This document shows, piece after piece, positions 16,758 through 27,794 of a DNA stretch of 64,000 nucleotides. The position numbers and the translations under genes were made by a program. Location: contig NZ_CP043505.1 in assembly GCF_008365295.1 (NCBI RefSeq), forward strand, positions 434,001 through 498,000, given 5' to 3'. Origin of the DNA: Agromyces intestinalis. Its GTDB lineage: Bacteria; Actinomycetota; Actinomycetes; Actinomycetales; Microbacteriaceae. Under the pieces are notes generated by a model, which did no database searches, was not told the DNA's origin, and worked only from the letters and a program-made list of their open reading frames with translations. Within the stretch, counting starts at the first letter, position 1, and each line of letters opens with the position of its first letter.

Positions 16758-17906
16758 TCAGCGCAGCAACGCCGCGCGCCGCGCCGTGAGGCGGTCGAGC
16801 AGCGCTCGCTCGTCGCGGGCGTGGCGCACGTCGGTGCGACCCGACACGACCATCTGCCGGTTGAACGCGAGTGCCGTGGCATCCGAGATGAGAGCGCGTA
16901 CCTCGGCCGTGCGTTGCGGGCGCTGCGCGCGCGCCCACGCGATCGCCTGACGACGACCGGCCGGCGTTGCGAGCGCATCGACCTCGCCGCGGGTCAGCCA
17001 CCCGGCGGCCGCGTACTCGGCGAGGCGGTCGCGGGTGAGGCGGGCCTCCTGTCCGCGCAGCAGCACCGTGAGGACGATCGCACCGATGAAGATCGGCACC
17101 TGCACGGTGAAGTAGAGCGCGATCGCGCCCTCGCCCGCGAACGCCAGCGAACCGTTCCAAAGGGCGTGCAACGCGATTGCACCGACGAGTCCGAGGGCGA
17201 ACCATCCGATGATGCCCACCGTGGCGCCGCGTCGGGCGCCGATGCCGATCATCAGCCCGGTGCACGCGGTGAACAGCACGTGCGCGAACGGCGAGAACAG
17301 TCCGCGCACCACGAACACCAGGCCCACCTCGCCGGCGCCGCCCTCGGCCATGGCCGCACCGAAGTAGAGCACGTTCTCGGTGAACGCGAACCCGGCGGCC
17401 ACCGTCGCGGCGTACACCAGCCCGTCGATGGGCCCGTCGAAGTGCGAGCGAGAGAACGCGAAGACGAGCAGCACGCCGAGGCCCTTCGCGAGCTCTTCGA
17501 CGAGCGGCGCCTGCACGACCGCCTGCAGCGCCTCGTCGGTCGCACCGCCGGGCGTCGCGAACGCGACCGCCACCTGCACGCCGAGGTCGACGAGCAGCGC
17601 CACCGCGACTGATACACCGGCGCCCCACAGGAAGGCGAACCACAGCGCCCACCGCGGTTCGGGCTCCCATCGGTCGACCCAGCGCACCGCGAGCAGCACG
17701 ATCACGAGCGGCACGACGGCGAGCAGGCTGCCGACCGCGAGCGTCGGCACGCCGAGGGCCGCGATGAGGTACGCGACGACCAACAGCAGCGCGAGGGCGC
17801 CGACGGCGATGCCCACGACGGCGAGCACGAAGCCCGCACGGCGGGCCGAGGCGATCGGGAGCGCAGCGGGTGGGATGACCTGCTGCGGCGTGGTCGGAAG
17901 GCTCAC
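16758..17906 (-). CDS. PrsW-family intramembrane metalloprotease
   Basis: 382-residue polytopic membrane protein. The PrsW active-site elements are all visible: PLVEELAKGLGVL (EEXXK), GFAFTENVLYF (FXXXEN), FSPFAHVLFTACTG and ALHALWNG. Bacillus PrsW cleaves the anti-sigma factor RsiW; no sigma or anti-sigma gene is adjacent here, so the substrate is unknown. A C-terminal soluble extension of roughly 90 residues (RLTRDRLAEYAAAGWLTRGE) is typical of actinobacterial members. The GTG start is preceded by TAGGCT and six bases (leaderless). Confidence 0.92.
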   Translation of the reverse strand: MSLPTTPQQVIPPAALPIASARRAGFVLAVVGIAVGALALLLVVAYLIAALGVPTLAVGSLLAVVPLVIVLLAVRWVDRWEPEPRWALWFAFLWGAGVSVAVALLVDLGVQVAVAFATPGGATDEALQAVVQAPLVEELAKGLGVLLVFAFSRSHFDGPIDGLVYAATVAAGFAFTENVLYFGAAMAEGGAGEVGLVFVVRGLFSPFAHVLFTACTGLMIGIGARRGATVGIIGWFALGLVGAIALHALWNGSLAFAGEGAIALYFTVQVPIFIGAIVLTVLLRGQEARLTRDRLAEYAAAGWLTRGEVDALATPAGRRQAIAWARAQRPQRTAEVRALISDATALAFNRQMVVSGRTDVRHARDERALLDRLTARRAALLR

Positions 17907-17930
17907 CCGCCGAGCCTATCGACGCGGAAC

Positions 17931-19370
17931 CTATCGACGGGGTTCGTTCGAGACATCGAACATGACCCCGGGGTTCAGAACTCCGGCAGGGTCGAACAGC
18001 GCCTTGAGCCCGCGCTGCAGGTCGTAGCCGTCGTCGCCGAGCTCGTCGCGCAGCCACCGACGCTTCAGGATGCCGACGCCGTGCTCGCCCGTGAGCGTGC
18101 CACCGAGCGCGACCGCGGCGCGGAACAGCTCGTCGGCCGCCGCCCACACCTCTGCGGGCGGCTCGTCGCCCGTGAACACGAAGTTGGGGTGCAGGTTGCC
18201 GTCGCCCGCGTGCGCGAGCGTCGGGATCTCGATGCCGTGACGCCGCCCGATCTCGCCGATGACGCGGAACATGTCGGGCAGCTTCGAGCGCGGCACCGCG
18301 ATGTCCTCGATGAGCACCTCGCCGGTCGCGGCGAGCGCCGGATGCCACGCCCGCCGCAGCCCGATCAGTCGCTCGGCGGCGACGGTGTCGGTCGAGACCT
18401 CGACCCGGCCGCCCGCCGCGCGCAGCACCTCGGCGATGCGCGCGGCGCGCACCGCGGCATCCGTGTCGTCGGCCTGGGCGATGACGAGCGCTTCGCCCGG
18501 CGCCAGGTGCTCGACCGGGGTGCCCGCGATCGCGGCCGCGCCGAGGTGATCGACCACTCGCCCGAGTCCGAGGTCGTCGACGAGCTCGAGCATCGCGGGG
18601 CGCAGGCGGGCCGCAGTCACCGCGGCGCAGCCCGCGGCGGCGGCCTCGACGTCGGCGAACGCCGCGGCGATGGTGACCGGCTCGCCCTCGGGGCGGGGCC
18701 GAAGCCGCACGGTCGCCTCGACGATGATGCCGAGGGTGCCCTCGGAACCGGTGAGCAGCGCGGTCAGGTCGTACCCGGTGACGCCCTTCACGGTGCGCCG
18801 GCCCGTGCGCACGAGGCGCCCGTCGGCGAGCACGACGGCCAGCCCCAGCACCGCCTCGCGGGTGACGCCGTACTTGGCGCACAGCAGGCCGCCGGCGTTG
18901 GTGGCGATGTTGCCGCCCACCGAGGAGATCGCCCGGCTCGCCGGGTCGGGTGCGTACCAGAGCCCGTGGGCGGCCGCGGCGGCGTTCAGGTCGCCGTTGA
19001 GCACACCCGCCTCGACGACGGCGAGCTCGTCGATCGGGTCGAGCTCGAGGATCCGGTTCATCCGCGACAGGTCGAGCACGATCGCGCCGGGGCCGCCGGT
19101 CGCCCCGCCCGCGAGGCCCGTGCCGGCTCCTCGGGGCACGACCGGGGTGTGCGTGGCGGTCGCGAGGCGCAGCAGCCGCTGCACGTCGTCGATGGACGTC
19201 GCGTACACGACCGCGATGGGCCGGTCGGGCGCGCGGCGGCCCGAGCGGTCTTCACGCACGCGATCGAGGTCGGCTGCCTCGACGCTGACGGATGCCGCGA
19301 CACCGTCGGATGCCGCGAACTCGGTGCGCAGCCGGGCGAGGACGTCGATGTCAGCGGAGGATTCGGGCAT
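17931..19370 (-). CDS. FAD-linked oxidase (GlcD/D-lactate dehydrogenase-like)
   Basis: 479 residues with the PCMH-type FAD-binding domain first (VVPRGAGTGLAGGATGG, then SSVGGNIATNAGGLLCAKYG and VKGVTGYDLTALLTGSEG) and the FAD-oxidase C-terminal domain with HAGDGNLHPNFVFTGDE and TGEHGVGILKRRWL. This is the D-2-hydroxyacid (glycolate or D-lactate) dehydrogenase family. It lies about 2.4 kb from the fucose cluster, whose pathway ends in lactate, but that lactate is the L form, so a direct link is not supported. Leaderless start: TAGGCT, six bases, ATG. Confidence 0.9.
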   Translation of the reverse strand: MPESSADIDVLARLRTEFAASDGVAASVSVEAADLDRVREDRSGRRAPDRPIAVVYATSIDDVQRLLRLATATHTPVVPRGAGTGLAGGATGGPGAIVLDLSRMNRILELDPIDELAVVEAGVLNGDLNAAAAAHGLWYAPDPASRAISSVGGNIATNAGGLLCAKYGVTREAVLGLAVVLADGRLVRTGRRTVKGVTGYDLTALLTGSEGTLGIIVEATVRLRPRPEGEPVTIAAAFADVEAAAAGCAAVTAARLRPAMLELVDDLGLGRVVDHLGAAAIAGTPVEHLAPGEALVIAQADDTDAAVRAARIAEVLRAAGGRVEVSTDTVAAERLIGLRRAWHPALAATGEVLIEDIAVPRSKLPDMFRVIGEIGRRHGIEIPTLAHAGDGNLHPNFVFTGDEPPAEVWAAADELFRAAVALGGTLTGEHGVGILKRRWLRDELGDDGYDLQRGLKALFDPAGVLNPGVMFDVSNEPRR

Positions 19371-19444
19371 GCGGTCAGCCTAGCCCCGCGGGTCGTGTCC
19401 GATTTCCGCCAGTCGATGTCGGTGGGCGGTGCGAGGCTGATGGC

Positions 19445-21010
19445 ATGCGAACCCCGGTCGAGCCCTCCCGCACCGCCGACGATCCCGTCTTCGACGAGCG
19501 CTACCGTGCGGTGAGCTCGCGCGACGCGCGGTTCGACGGCCAGTTCATCACCGGGGTGCACTCGACCGGCATCTACTGCCGGCCGAGCTGCCCGGCGGTC
19601 ACGCCCAAGCGCGGCAACGTGAGCTTCTACCTCACCGCCGCCGCGGCGCACGAGGCCGGCCTGAGGGCGTGCAAGCGCTGCCTGCCCGACGCGGTGCCCG
19701 GCTCGCCCGAGTGGGATCTGCGCGACGACCTCGCCGCGCGCGCGATGCGGCTCATCGCCGACGGCGTGGTCGAACGCGACGGGGTGCCCGGCCTGGCCGC
19801 GCGCCTCGGCTACTCCCCCAGACACCTGACCCGGGTGCTCACCGCCGAGCTCGGCGCCGGTCCGCTCGCGCTCGCGCGGGCGCATCGCGCGCAGACCGCG
19901 CGCTCGCTGCTGGTGTCGACCGATCTGCCGGCCGCCGACGTGGCGTTCGCGTCGGGGTTCGGCAGCATCCGCCAGTTCAACGACACGATCCGCGCGGTCT
20001 ACGAACGCAGCCCGCTCGAGCTGCGGCTCGCGGCCGAACTGCGCAGCCGCCGTCAGGCCCCCCGTCCCGGCCCGGCCGCCCCCGTCGACGCGAGCGACCC
20101 GACCGACGCCGTCGACCCCTCGGCCGCGGGCGTCGTGCGGCTGCGGCTGCCCGCGCGCGAGCCGTTCGAGGCATCCGGCGTCTTCGACTGGCTCGCCGCA
20201 CGCGCGCTCGACGGCGTCGAAGACGCCCGGCCCGATCGCTACACCCGATCACTGCGCCTGCCGTCGGGGCCGGCGCTCGTGACCGTACGGGCGACCGAAC
20301 ACCCCGGCGTCCAGGTCGAGGCCCGGCTCGCCTCGCTCACCGACCTGCCGCCGCTGGCGGCCCGCGTGCGGCGGCTCTTCGACCTCGATGCCGACGCCGT
20401 CGCGATCGACGAGGTGCTCTCGCGCGATCCCGCGCTCGCGGGCGCGGTGCGCGCGAATCCCGGGGTGCGCCTGCCGGGCGCGCTCGACGCGCACGAGCTC
20501 GTGTTCCGCGCTCTCATCGGGCAGCAGGTCTCGGTCGCCGCGGCGCGCACCACGCTCGCGCGGCTCGCCGCCGAGCTCGGTGAGCCGTTCACGCTGCCCG
20601 GCGCCAACGGGCTGCAGCGGCTGTTCCCCACCGCCGAGGCGATCGCCGCCGACGGGCATCGGGTGCTGCGCGGCCCCGCCGCCCGCATCCGCACCATCCT
20701 CGACGTCGCCGCGCGCCTCGCGGGCGGCGAGCTCGTCGTGGCGCCCGAGCGCGAGCGGCACGAGCTGCACGCCGACCTCATGGAGATCCCCGGCATCGGG
20801 CCGTGGACGGCCGGGTATCTCGCGATGCGCGTGACCCGCGCACCCGACGTGTTGCTCGTCAGCGACCTCGCGTTGCGTGCCGGAGCACGCAACCTCGGGT
20901 TGCCCGACTCACCGCGCGAGCTCGCCGCACGCGGCGCCGAGTGGGCGCCGTGGCGCAGCTACGCCTCGATGCACCTCTGGCGCGCCGCCGCGCCGCCCGC
21001 AGAGATCTGA
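19445..21010 (+). CDS. Ada-type regulatory/AlkA DNA-3-methyladenine glycosylase fusion
   Basis: 521-residue three-part protein. Residues about 15-75 are the Ada zinc domain with the four cysteines in GIYCRPSCP and LRACKRCLPD; one of them is the methyl-phosphotriester acceptor in Ada. Residues about 95-195 are an AraC-type double helix-turn-helix (LAARLGYSPRHLTRVL and DVAFASGFGSIRQFND). The remainder is AlkA: an N-terminal domain, then the HhH-GPD region MEIPGIGPWTAGYLAMRV with the probable catalytic aspartate in LLVSDLALRAG. There is no O6-methyltransferase domain. It likely senses alkylated DNA phosphate and removes alkylated purines. The ATG at 19445 starts the Ada domain at the usual distance. 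Confidence 0.92.
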   Translation: MRTPVEPSRTADDPVFDERYRAVSSRDARFDGQFITGVHSTGIYCRPSCPAVTPKRGNVSFYLTAAAAHEAGLRACKRCLPDAVPGSPEWDLRDDLAARAMRLIADGVVERDGVPGLAARLGYSPRHLTRVLTAELGAGPLALARAHRAQTARSLLVSTDLPAADVAFASGFGSIRQFNDTIRAVYERSPLELRLAAELRSRRQAPRPGPAAPVDASDPTDAVDPSAAGVVRLRLPAREPFEASGVFDWLAARALDGVEDARPDRYTRSLRLPSGPALVTVRATEHPGVQVEARLASLTDLPPLAARVRRLFDLDADAVAIDEVLSRDPALAGAVRANPGVRLPGALDAHELVFRALIGQQVSVAAARTTLARLAAELGEPFTLPGANGLQRLFPTAEAIAADGHRVLRGPAARIRTILDVAARLAGGELVVAPERERHELHADLMEIPGIGPWTAGYLAMRVTRAPDVLLVSDLALRAGARNLGLPDSPRELAARGAEWAPWRSYASMHLWRAAAPPAEI

Positions 21011-21013
21011 TGT
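21003..21013. promoter_or_regulatory. Candidate operator of the fucose GntR regulator (own promoter)
   Basis: AGATCTGATGT resembles the perfect inverted repeat ACATCGGATGT found in the divergent fucose promoter. It lies 17 bp upstream of the TAGCAT -10 of the regulator gene, so binding there would block its own promoter. This is inferred from pattern only. Confidence 0.35.
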
Positions 21014-21043
21014 TTCGACCCATCGGGCGGTAGCATGCCCAGC

Positions 21044-21715
21044 ATGGCCGTGACGGACGAGGCGATTCTGCGCATCAAAGAGATGATCATCGCGGGCGAA
21101 CTCGCTCCCGGCGACCGCCTTCCACCCGAGAAGGAGCTGAGCGAACGGCTCGGGCTCAGCCGCTCCTCGCTGCGCGAGGCGGTGAAGGCGCTCGAAGTCA
21201 TCCGGGTGCTCGACGTGCGGCGCGGCGACGGCACCTACGTCACCAGCCTCGAGCCGCGACTCCTGCTCGAGGCGATGTCGTTCGTCGTCGACTTGCACGA
21301 CGACCAGTCGATTCTCGAGATCCTCGCGGTGCGGCGCATCCTCGAGTCGGCCGCCTCGTCGCTCGCCGCCCGGCAGGCCGATGCCGCGGTCATCGCGCAG
21401 CTGCGCGAGGTGGTCGCCGGCGTCGACCACGCCGCCGACGTCGAGAGCCTCGTCGCGCACGATCTCGAGTTCCACCGCGGCATCGCCGAGGCGACCGGCA
21501 ACGCCTACCTCGCGAGCCTCATCGACTCGCTCTCCAGCCACACCGTGCGGGCACGCATCTGGCGCGGCATCACACAAGAGAACGTGGTCGACCGCACGCT
21601 CCAAGAGCACCATGCGATCCTCGACGCGATCGCCGCCGGCGACGCCGACCTGGCCCAAGCGCTCACGATCGCGCATGTCAGCGGTGTCGAGCAGTGGCTG
21701 CGGTCGGCGCTGTAG
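21044..21715 (+). CDS. GntR/FadR-family transcriptional regulator, probably of L-fucose use
   Basis: 223 residues. The N-terminal winged helix is classical GntR (GDRLPPEKELSERLGLSRSS, then LREAVKALEVIRVLDVRRGDG). The C-terminal FCD ligand domain contains the usual aspartate/histidine metal-site residues (HDLEFHRGIAEATGN and EHHAILDAI). It faces the fucose importer and catabolic operon tail to tail. The likely inducer is a pathway intermediate such as fuconate; that is inference from context. ATG at 21044 is chosen because TAGCAT lies seven bases upstream (leaderless); a GTG-type start nine bases earlier overlaps the promoter. Confidence 0.87.
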   Translation: MAVTDEAILRIKEMIIAGELAPGDRLPPEKELSERLGLSRSSLREAVKALEVIRVLDVRRGDGTYVTSLEPRLLLEAMSFVVDLHDDQSILEILAVRRILESAASSLAARQADAAVIAQLREVVAGVDHAADVESLVAHDLEFHRGIAEATGNAYLASLIDSLSSHTVRARIWRGITQENVVDRTLQEHHAILDAIAAGDADLAQALTIAHVSGVEQWLRSAL

Positions 21716-21735
21716 CGCAGCATCCTGGTACTGAA

Positions 21736-21761
21736 ACAGGGGCGGCTCGCGCCGCCCCTGT
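21736..21761. terminator. Perfect bidirectional terminator
   Basis: ACAGGGGCGGC and its exact complement flank a TCGC loop, with A residues before and T/C after. It lies between the convergent ends of the GntR gene and the ABC operon and can serve both. Confidence 0.85.
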
Positions 21762-21781
21762 CTCAACCCTGCCCTACCGGC

Positions 21782-22768
21782 TCACTCGTAGAGCACCGCC
21801 TGGATCTTCTCGTCGTCGATGTTCGTCGCGTCGTACCAGTAGAACCCGGTGTCGATGGTCTTCGGCAGGCTCTCACCGTTGATCGCGGCCACCGCGGCCT
21901 TCACCGTCTCGTAGCCGATGCCGACGGGGTTCTGCGTGATCGCGCCGATCATCAGGCCGTCGCGGATCGCGTCCATCTGAGCCTTGCCCGAGTCGAAGCC
22001 GACGACCGCGAGGGCCGAGGGGTCGACGCCGAGCTCCTTCACGGCCTGCACCACGCCGATCGCCGAGCCCTCGTTCGAGCCGTAGATGCCCTTCAGGTCG
22101 GGGTGCGCGGCGATGATCGCCTTGGCCAGGTCGGCCGACTTGGCCTGGTCGCCGCCGCCGTACTGGATGTCGACGATCTCGATGTTCGGCTCGTTCTCCT
22201 CCAAGTACGACACGAACCCGTCGCGGCGCTGCTGACCGGTGACCGAGGTCTGGTCGTGCACGACGAGCGCGACCTTGCCCTCGTGGCCGACGGCGTCGGC
22301 CATGTGCTTGGCGGCCTCGGCCGCAGCCGCGAGATTATCGGTCGCCGCGGTCGTCAGCGGGATGTCGCTCTCGACCCCCGAGTCGAACGCGATGACCGGG
22401 ATGTTCGAATCCTGGGCCTGCTGCAGCAGCGGGCCGGCGGCCTGGCTGTCGAGCGCGGCGAAGCCGATCGCGGCCGGGCTCTTGTCGAGCGCGGTCTGCA
22501 GCATCTGGATCTGCTGGTCGACGTCGGCCTCGGTGTCGGGGCCTTCGAACGAGATCTCGACGTCGAACTCATCGGCCGCCTGCTCGGCGCCCGCCTTGAC
22601 CGCCTGCCAGAACTGGTGCTGGAAGCCCTTCGAGATGAGAGCGATGTAGGGCGTGTCGCCGCCCGAGGCGGTGCCGCCGCCGTCGCCCCCGTCGCTCGCG
22701 CAGCCGGCGAGTACGAGTGCGGTGATGGCGGCGCCGACGACGACGCCGGTCAAGCGCTTGCTGAACAT
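21782..22768 (-). CDS. Sugar ABC transporter substrate-binding lipoprotein (RbsB-like)
   Basis: 328-residue periplasmic-binding-protein-type lipoprotein. Residues 1-24 are a lipoprotein signal with lipobox LAGC, then a Gly/Ser/Asp linker. The mature part follows the type-I sugar-binding fold (YIALISKGFQHQFWQAVKAG, IPVIAFDSGVES, GIYGSNEGSAIGVVQAVKEL). It is the last gene of the fucose operon, consistent with capture of L-fucose or a related sugar. AAGGAG lies eight bases before the ATG. A 70-bp gap with several TGTGG repeats separates it from the permease gene. Confidence 0.92.
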   Translation of the reverse strand: MFSKRLTGVVVGAAITALVLAGCASDGGDGGGTASGGDTPYIALISKGFQHQFWQAVKAGAEQAADEFDVEISFEGPDTEADVDQQIQMLQTALDKSPAAIGFAALDSQAAGPLLQQAQDSNIPVIAFDSGVESDIPLTTAATDNLAAAAEAAKHMADAVGHEGKVALVVHDQTSVTGQQRRDGFVSYLEENEPNIEIVDIQYGGGDQAKSADLAKAIIAAHPDLKGIYGSNEGSAIGVVQAVKELGVDPSALAVVGFDSGKAQMDAIRDGLMIGAITQNPVGIGYETVKAAVAAINGESLPKTIDTGFYWYDATNIDDEKIQAVLYE

Positions 22769-22838
22769 GTGGTCACTCCTTCGTGTGTGGTGCTGTGGTG
22801 TGGTGCGGTGTGGTGTGCGTTCCGGTGAATCGGTTCGG

Positions 22839-23872
22839 TCAGGCACGTCGGCGACGCAGCATGTCGAGGTACACCGCGACGAGGATCACGATGCCCACGG
22901 CGACTGACTGCCATTCCTGAGGGACGGAGATGATGCGCAGGCCGTTCGTCAGGACGGCCATGATGAGCGCGCCGATGACGGTGCCGACGATCGAGCCCTT
23001 GCCGCCCTGCAGCGAGGTGCCGCCGATCACGACGGCGGCGATCGCCTCGAGCTCGAGGCCCATGCCGCCGGTCGGCTGGGCCGACGAGAGCCGCGACGCG
23101 CTGAGCACGCCGGCCAGGCCCACGAACAGCCCCGACATCGTGTAGATGACGATCTTCCAGCGGCGCACGTTCACGCCCGACAGTGCGGTGGCCTGCTCGT
23201 TCGACCCGATCGAGAAGGCGTAACGGCCGATGAGCGTCTTGGAGAGCACGACGGCGGCGATCACGATCATCACGATGAAGATCACGACGCCGAGCGGGAA
23301 CCGGACGCCGGGGATGATCGACAGGTTCATGATCTGCTGGAACTCGGGGGTGTCATTGAAGTAGATCGGCTTGGTGCCCGAGATCACGAGCGACAGCCCG
23401 GCGGCGATGAGCATCATGCCGAGCGTGGCGATGAACGGCGGGATGCCGAGGATCGAGACGTTCACGCCGTTGATGAGCCCGAGCAGTCCGCCGAACACGA
23501 TCGTCGCCGCCACGCCGGCCCAGAGCGGCCACCCCCAGTAGGTGAGGAAGACGCCCGCCATCACGCCGCACAGCACCATGCCGGTGCCGATCGACAAGTC
23601 GATGCCGCCCGTGATGATCACGAACGTCGTGCCGAGCGCGAGGATTCCGGTCACGGTCGCCGCAGTGAGGATCGAGATCAGGTTGTTCGCGGTGAAGAAG
23701 TGCGGGCTCGCGATCGAGAAGAACACCACGATCACGATGAGGCTCGCGGCGGCGAGCAGCTGCTGCAGCGAGCCGCGCAGCCAGGCGAGGCGGGGCTTGC
23801 CCGCCTCGATCGCCGCGAACGCCTCGGTCGAGGGGGTGGCGGTGGACGTGGGGCCTGCGGGAGTGGGAGTCA

Positions 23873-23873
<1 letters not shown>
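22839..23873 (-). CDS. Sugar ABC transporter permease (RbsC-like)
   Basis: 344-residue inner-membrane subunit with about ten hydrophobic helices. GTTFVIITGGIDLSIGTGM, GIPPFIATLGMM and the coupling-helix region AIGSNEQATALSGV (reading SIGSNEQATALSGVNVRRWK) are typical of the ribose/xylose-type carbohydrate permease family. Its ATG overlaps the ATPase stop (TGATG), so translation is coupled. It pairs with the RbsA-like ATPase and the lipoprotein. Confidence 0.93.
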
Positions 23874-25380
<1,507 letters not shown>

Positions 25381-25384
<4 letters not shown>

Positions 25385-25821
25385 GATGCCACCCCCTGGG
25401 ATCGGTACTCGCCCACGACGCCCTTCCTCATGATGAGGTTGCCGTACGGTCGCAGCTCACCGGTGCGCACCACGATCCGTGCCGAGGCAGCGCGCTCGTA
25501 GAACGCGAACCGTTCGAGTTCGCCGACCCGGTGGTCTGCCACCACCGCAGCATCGACGAGCTCGACCTGCACGGGTTCGCCGCCCGACCGCTCGCCCGAC
25601 ATCAGCACCACCGACTCCGCCTCGTAGCGATCGAGCGGCACCACCGTGCGGATCGCCGCGACGACGGCCGGCGCCGTGAGGCCGGGTGCCTCGAGCACGA
25701 GGGTGCCGAGCCGGTGCGCCGGGAAGTTCGCGTCGGCGACGACGAGTTCGTCGCCGTGGCCGAGCCGGTCGAGCGCGGCGAGCAGGTCGCCGGTCAGGAT
25801 CGGGTGGATGCCGCTCAGCAC
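25381..25821 (-). CDS. fucU: RbsD/FucU-family L-fucose mutarotase
   Basis: 146 residues, standard length for RbsD/FucU. GIHPILTGDLLAALDRLGHG and DELVVADANFPAHRLG hold the conserved catalytic histidine and aspartate, and GVVGEYRSQGVAS is the closing segment. It interconverts sugar anomers before oxidation. Given the surrounding fuconate enzymes, FucU is favoured over RbsD. A GAGAGG sequence lies about six bases before the GTG start. A candidate operator copy lies about 70 bp upstream. Confidence 0.85.
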
Positions 25822-25878
25822 GTTCGCCTCTCTTCGTCGAGTGGGGTGGCCCGGGTCGAGGCCGCGGGTGGGGAGATT

Positions 25879-26829
25879 CTAGCGAGATCCATCGGATGTC
25901 TCAGCCGCTCTTTGCCGAAATTGGGGAGATTTCTGCGGAGTTTCCGACTCATCGGTCTGATCTCTGAGTAGCCGATAGACCCGTTCGGCGTTGCCGCCGA
26001 CGATCGCCTCGCGCTCCTGGGGGGCGAGACGGTCGAGCGCGTCGCGCATGAGGCGCCATGTCGGGGCGTAGCCGCCGTGCGGCACCGACATCGGCCAGTC
26101 GCCGCCGTAGAGCAGCCGATCGGCGCCGAACGCGTCCAGCGCGGTGTCGAGCAGGCGGCCGACGGTGTCGGCGTCGAACGGCGCGCCCGGCAGGTGCAGC
26201 CCCGAGAACTTCGCGACCGTGTTGGGCAGCGCGGCGACCGCACGGAACTCCCGCTCCCAGGCCGCGAACGCGTCGGACTCGAACCCGTCGCCCGCGGGCG
26301 GCTTGCCGAGGTGGTCGACCACGACGGTGAGTTCGGGCACGTCGGCCGCGAGCCGCCGGGTCGCGCCGAGGTGACGCGGCCATGCGTCGGGCACATCGAA
26401 GGCGAGGTCGTGCGCGGCGATGCGGCGAAGCGATGCCCGCACCGCGGGCAGGTCGAGGAATTCGTCGCGCGGGTCGTCGTGCACGAGGTGGCGGATGCCT
26501 CGCAGCAGCGATTCCCCGCCGAGTTCGTCGAGCTGCACCGCCGCGGCCTGCTCGTCGTCGAGGCGCACCCAACCGACCACGCCCACGATCCAGTCGTTCG
26601 CGCTCGCCTCGGCGAGCATGAACCGGGTGTCGGCGAGCGAGTCGTCGGCCTGCACGAGGATCGCTGCGTCGATGCCCGCCGTCCTGAGCTCGGCCTCGGC
26701 CTCATCCGCGGCGAAATCGCGATACAGGCTGCCGAGCTCGGGCGCCACCCACCCGTACCCGCCGCCCGACCGGTTCCACAGGTGCAGGTGCGCGTCGATC
26801 GTGCGGCCGGTGTTCACGGAATCACTCAT
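25879..26829 (-). CDS. Amidohydrolase-2 family L-fucono-lactonase
   Basis: 316-residue TIM-barrel hydrolase of the amidohydrolase_2 family. TIDAHLHLWNRSGGGYGWV is the metal-site start typical of L-fuconolactone and L-rhamnono-lactone hydrolases. VVVDHLGKPP and LLYGGDWPMSVP carry the later histidine and aspartate. In the pathway it opens L-fucono-lactone to L-fuconate. Its ATG overlaps the dehydrogenase stop (ATGA). About 28 extra C-terminal residues beyond NAERVYRLL cover DNA that may act as the promoter region of fucU. Confidence 0.87.
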   Translation of the reverse strand: MSDSVNTGRTIDAHLHLWNRSGGGYGWVAPELGSLYRDFAADEAEAELRTAGIDAAILVQADDSLADTRFMLAEASANDWIVGVVGWVRLDDEQAAAVQLDELGGESLLRGIRHLVHDDPRDEFLDLPAVRASLRRIAAHDLAFDVPDAWPRHLGATRRLAADVPELTVVVDHLGKPPAGDGFESDAFAAWEREFRAVAALPNTVAKFSGLHLPGAPFDADTVGRLLDTALDAFGADRLLYGGDWPMSVPHGGYAPTWRLMRDALDRLAPQEREAIVGGNAERVYRLLRDQTDESETPQKSPQFRQRAAETSDGSR

Positions 26830-27794
26830 GGGATCAGCCCCGCCTCGCGCAGATCGCTCCAGAAGGCGTCGGGAACGGGCCGGGCCATGCGCGCGAGATT
26901 CTCGCGCACCGCGTCGGCGCGCGCGGTACCCGCCACGACGGCGCGCACCGCCGGGTGCTGCAGCGGGAAGTGGATCGCCGCGACCGGCAGCGGCACGCCG
27001 AGCTCGCGGCACGCCGAGGCGAGGGCGCGCGCCCGCTCGAGCACCTCGGCGGGCGCCTCGCCGTAGTTGTAGTGGGCGCCGGCGCCCGGATCATCGGTCG
27101 CGAGCAGACCCGAGTTGTACGGAGCGGCCGACACCACGCCGACGCCGCGCTCGAGGCAGAGCGGCAGCAGGTCGGCGGCGGCGGGCTGCTCGAGCAGCGT
27201 GTACCGGCCCGCGATCATGACGAGGTCGAGGTCGGCCGCACGCACGGCGCGGGCCGCGACATCCGCATCGTTCACGCCGATGCCGATCGCACCCACCAGC
27301 CCCTCGTCGCGGAGGCGCACCAGTGCGGGCAGCCCCTCGTCGATGCCGCGGTCGGTGTCGTACGCGTCGGGGTCGTGCAGGTAGGCGATGTCGATGCGAT
27401 CGAGTCCGAGCCGCGTGAGCGAGTCCTCGATGCTGCGTCGGATGCCCGACTCGGTCGGGTCGAACCGCCGCACGAGCGTGTTCGGCACCGCATAGCCGTC
27501 GGCGAGGTCGGAACCGCCGTCGAACCCGGGGTTGGGCTCGAGCACCCGCCCGACCTTCGTCGAGACGACGACCTCGTCACGCGGCATATCGCGCAGGAAC
27601 TCGCCGAGCCGGCGCTCGCTCAGGCCCAGCCCGTAGTGGGGCGCGGTGTCGTAGTAGCGGATGCCGCCCGCCCAGGCCGCCTCGAGCGCGTCGCGCGCGG
27701 CGTCGTCGGAGACCTCGCGGTAGAGGTTGCCGATCGGCGCGGCGCCGAAGCCGAGCGGTCCGAGCCGCGACGAACTCGTCACGTCGGTGCTCAT
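26826..27794 (-). CDS. Aldo/keto reductase, probable L-fucose dehydrogenase
   Basis: 322-residue TIM-barrel oxidoreductase. Catalytic tetrad elements are visible: [17 protein letters not shown] (Asp, Tyr), [11 protein letters not shown] (Lys) and DIAYLHDPD (His). It belongs to the D-threo-aldose 1-dehydrogenase group that oxidises L-fucose to the lactone with NAD(P)+, the step before the adjacent lactonase. Overlaps of four bases with both neighbours show tight translational coupling. Confidence 0.88.
   Translation of the reverse strand: MSTDVTSSSRLGPLGFGAAPIGNLYREVSDDAARDALEAAWAGGIRYYDTAPHYGLGLSERRLGEFLRDMPRDEVVVSTKVGRVLEPNPGFDGGSDLADGYAVPNTLVRRFDPTESGIRRSIEDSLTRLGLDRIDIAYLHDPDAYDTDRGIDEGLPALVRLRDEGLVGAIGIGVNDADVAARAVRAADLDLVMIAGRYTLLEQPAAADLLPLCLERGVGVVSAAPYNSGLLATDDPGAGAHYNYGEAPAEVLERARALASACRELGVPLPVAAIHFPLQHPAVRAVVAGTARADAVRENLARMARPVPDAFWSDLREAGLIP

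Noticed and set aside
16553..16978. Minus-strand frames through the repeat patch (KNSPPPGVAMP-like peptide repeats)
   Set aside because: The peptide repetition simply mirrors the DNA repeat; there is no ribosome-binding site or leaderless promoter, and the frames run into prsW or FKBP.
17931..19370. FAD-linked oxidase as the lactate-consuming step of the fucose pathway
   Set aside because: The pathway yields L-lactate, whereas this family acts on D-2-hydroxyacids; it also lies outside the cluster with its own promoter.
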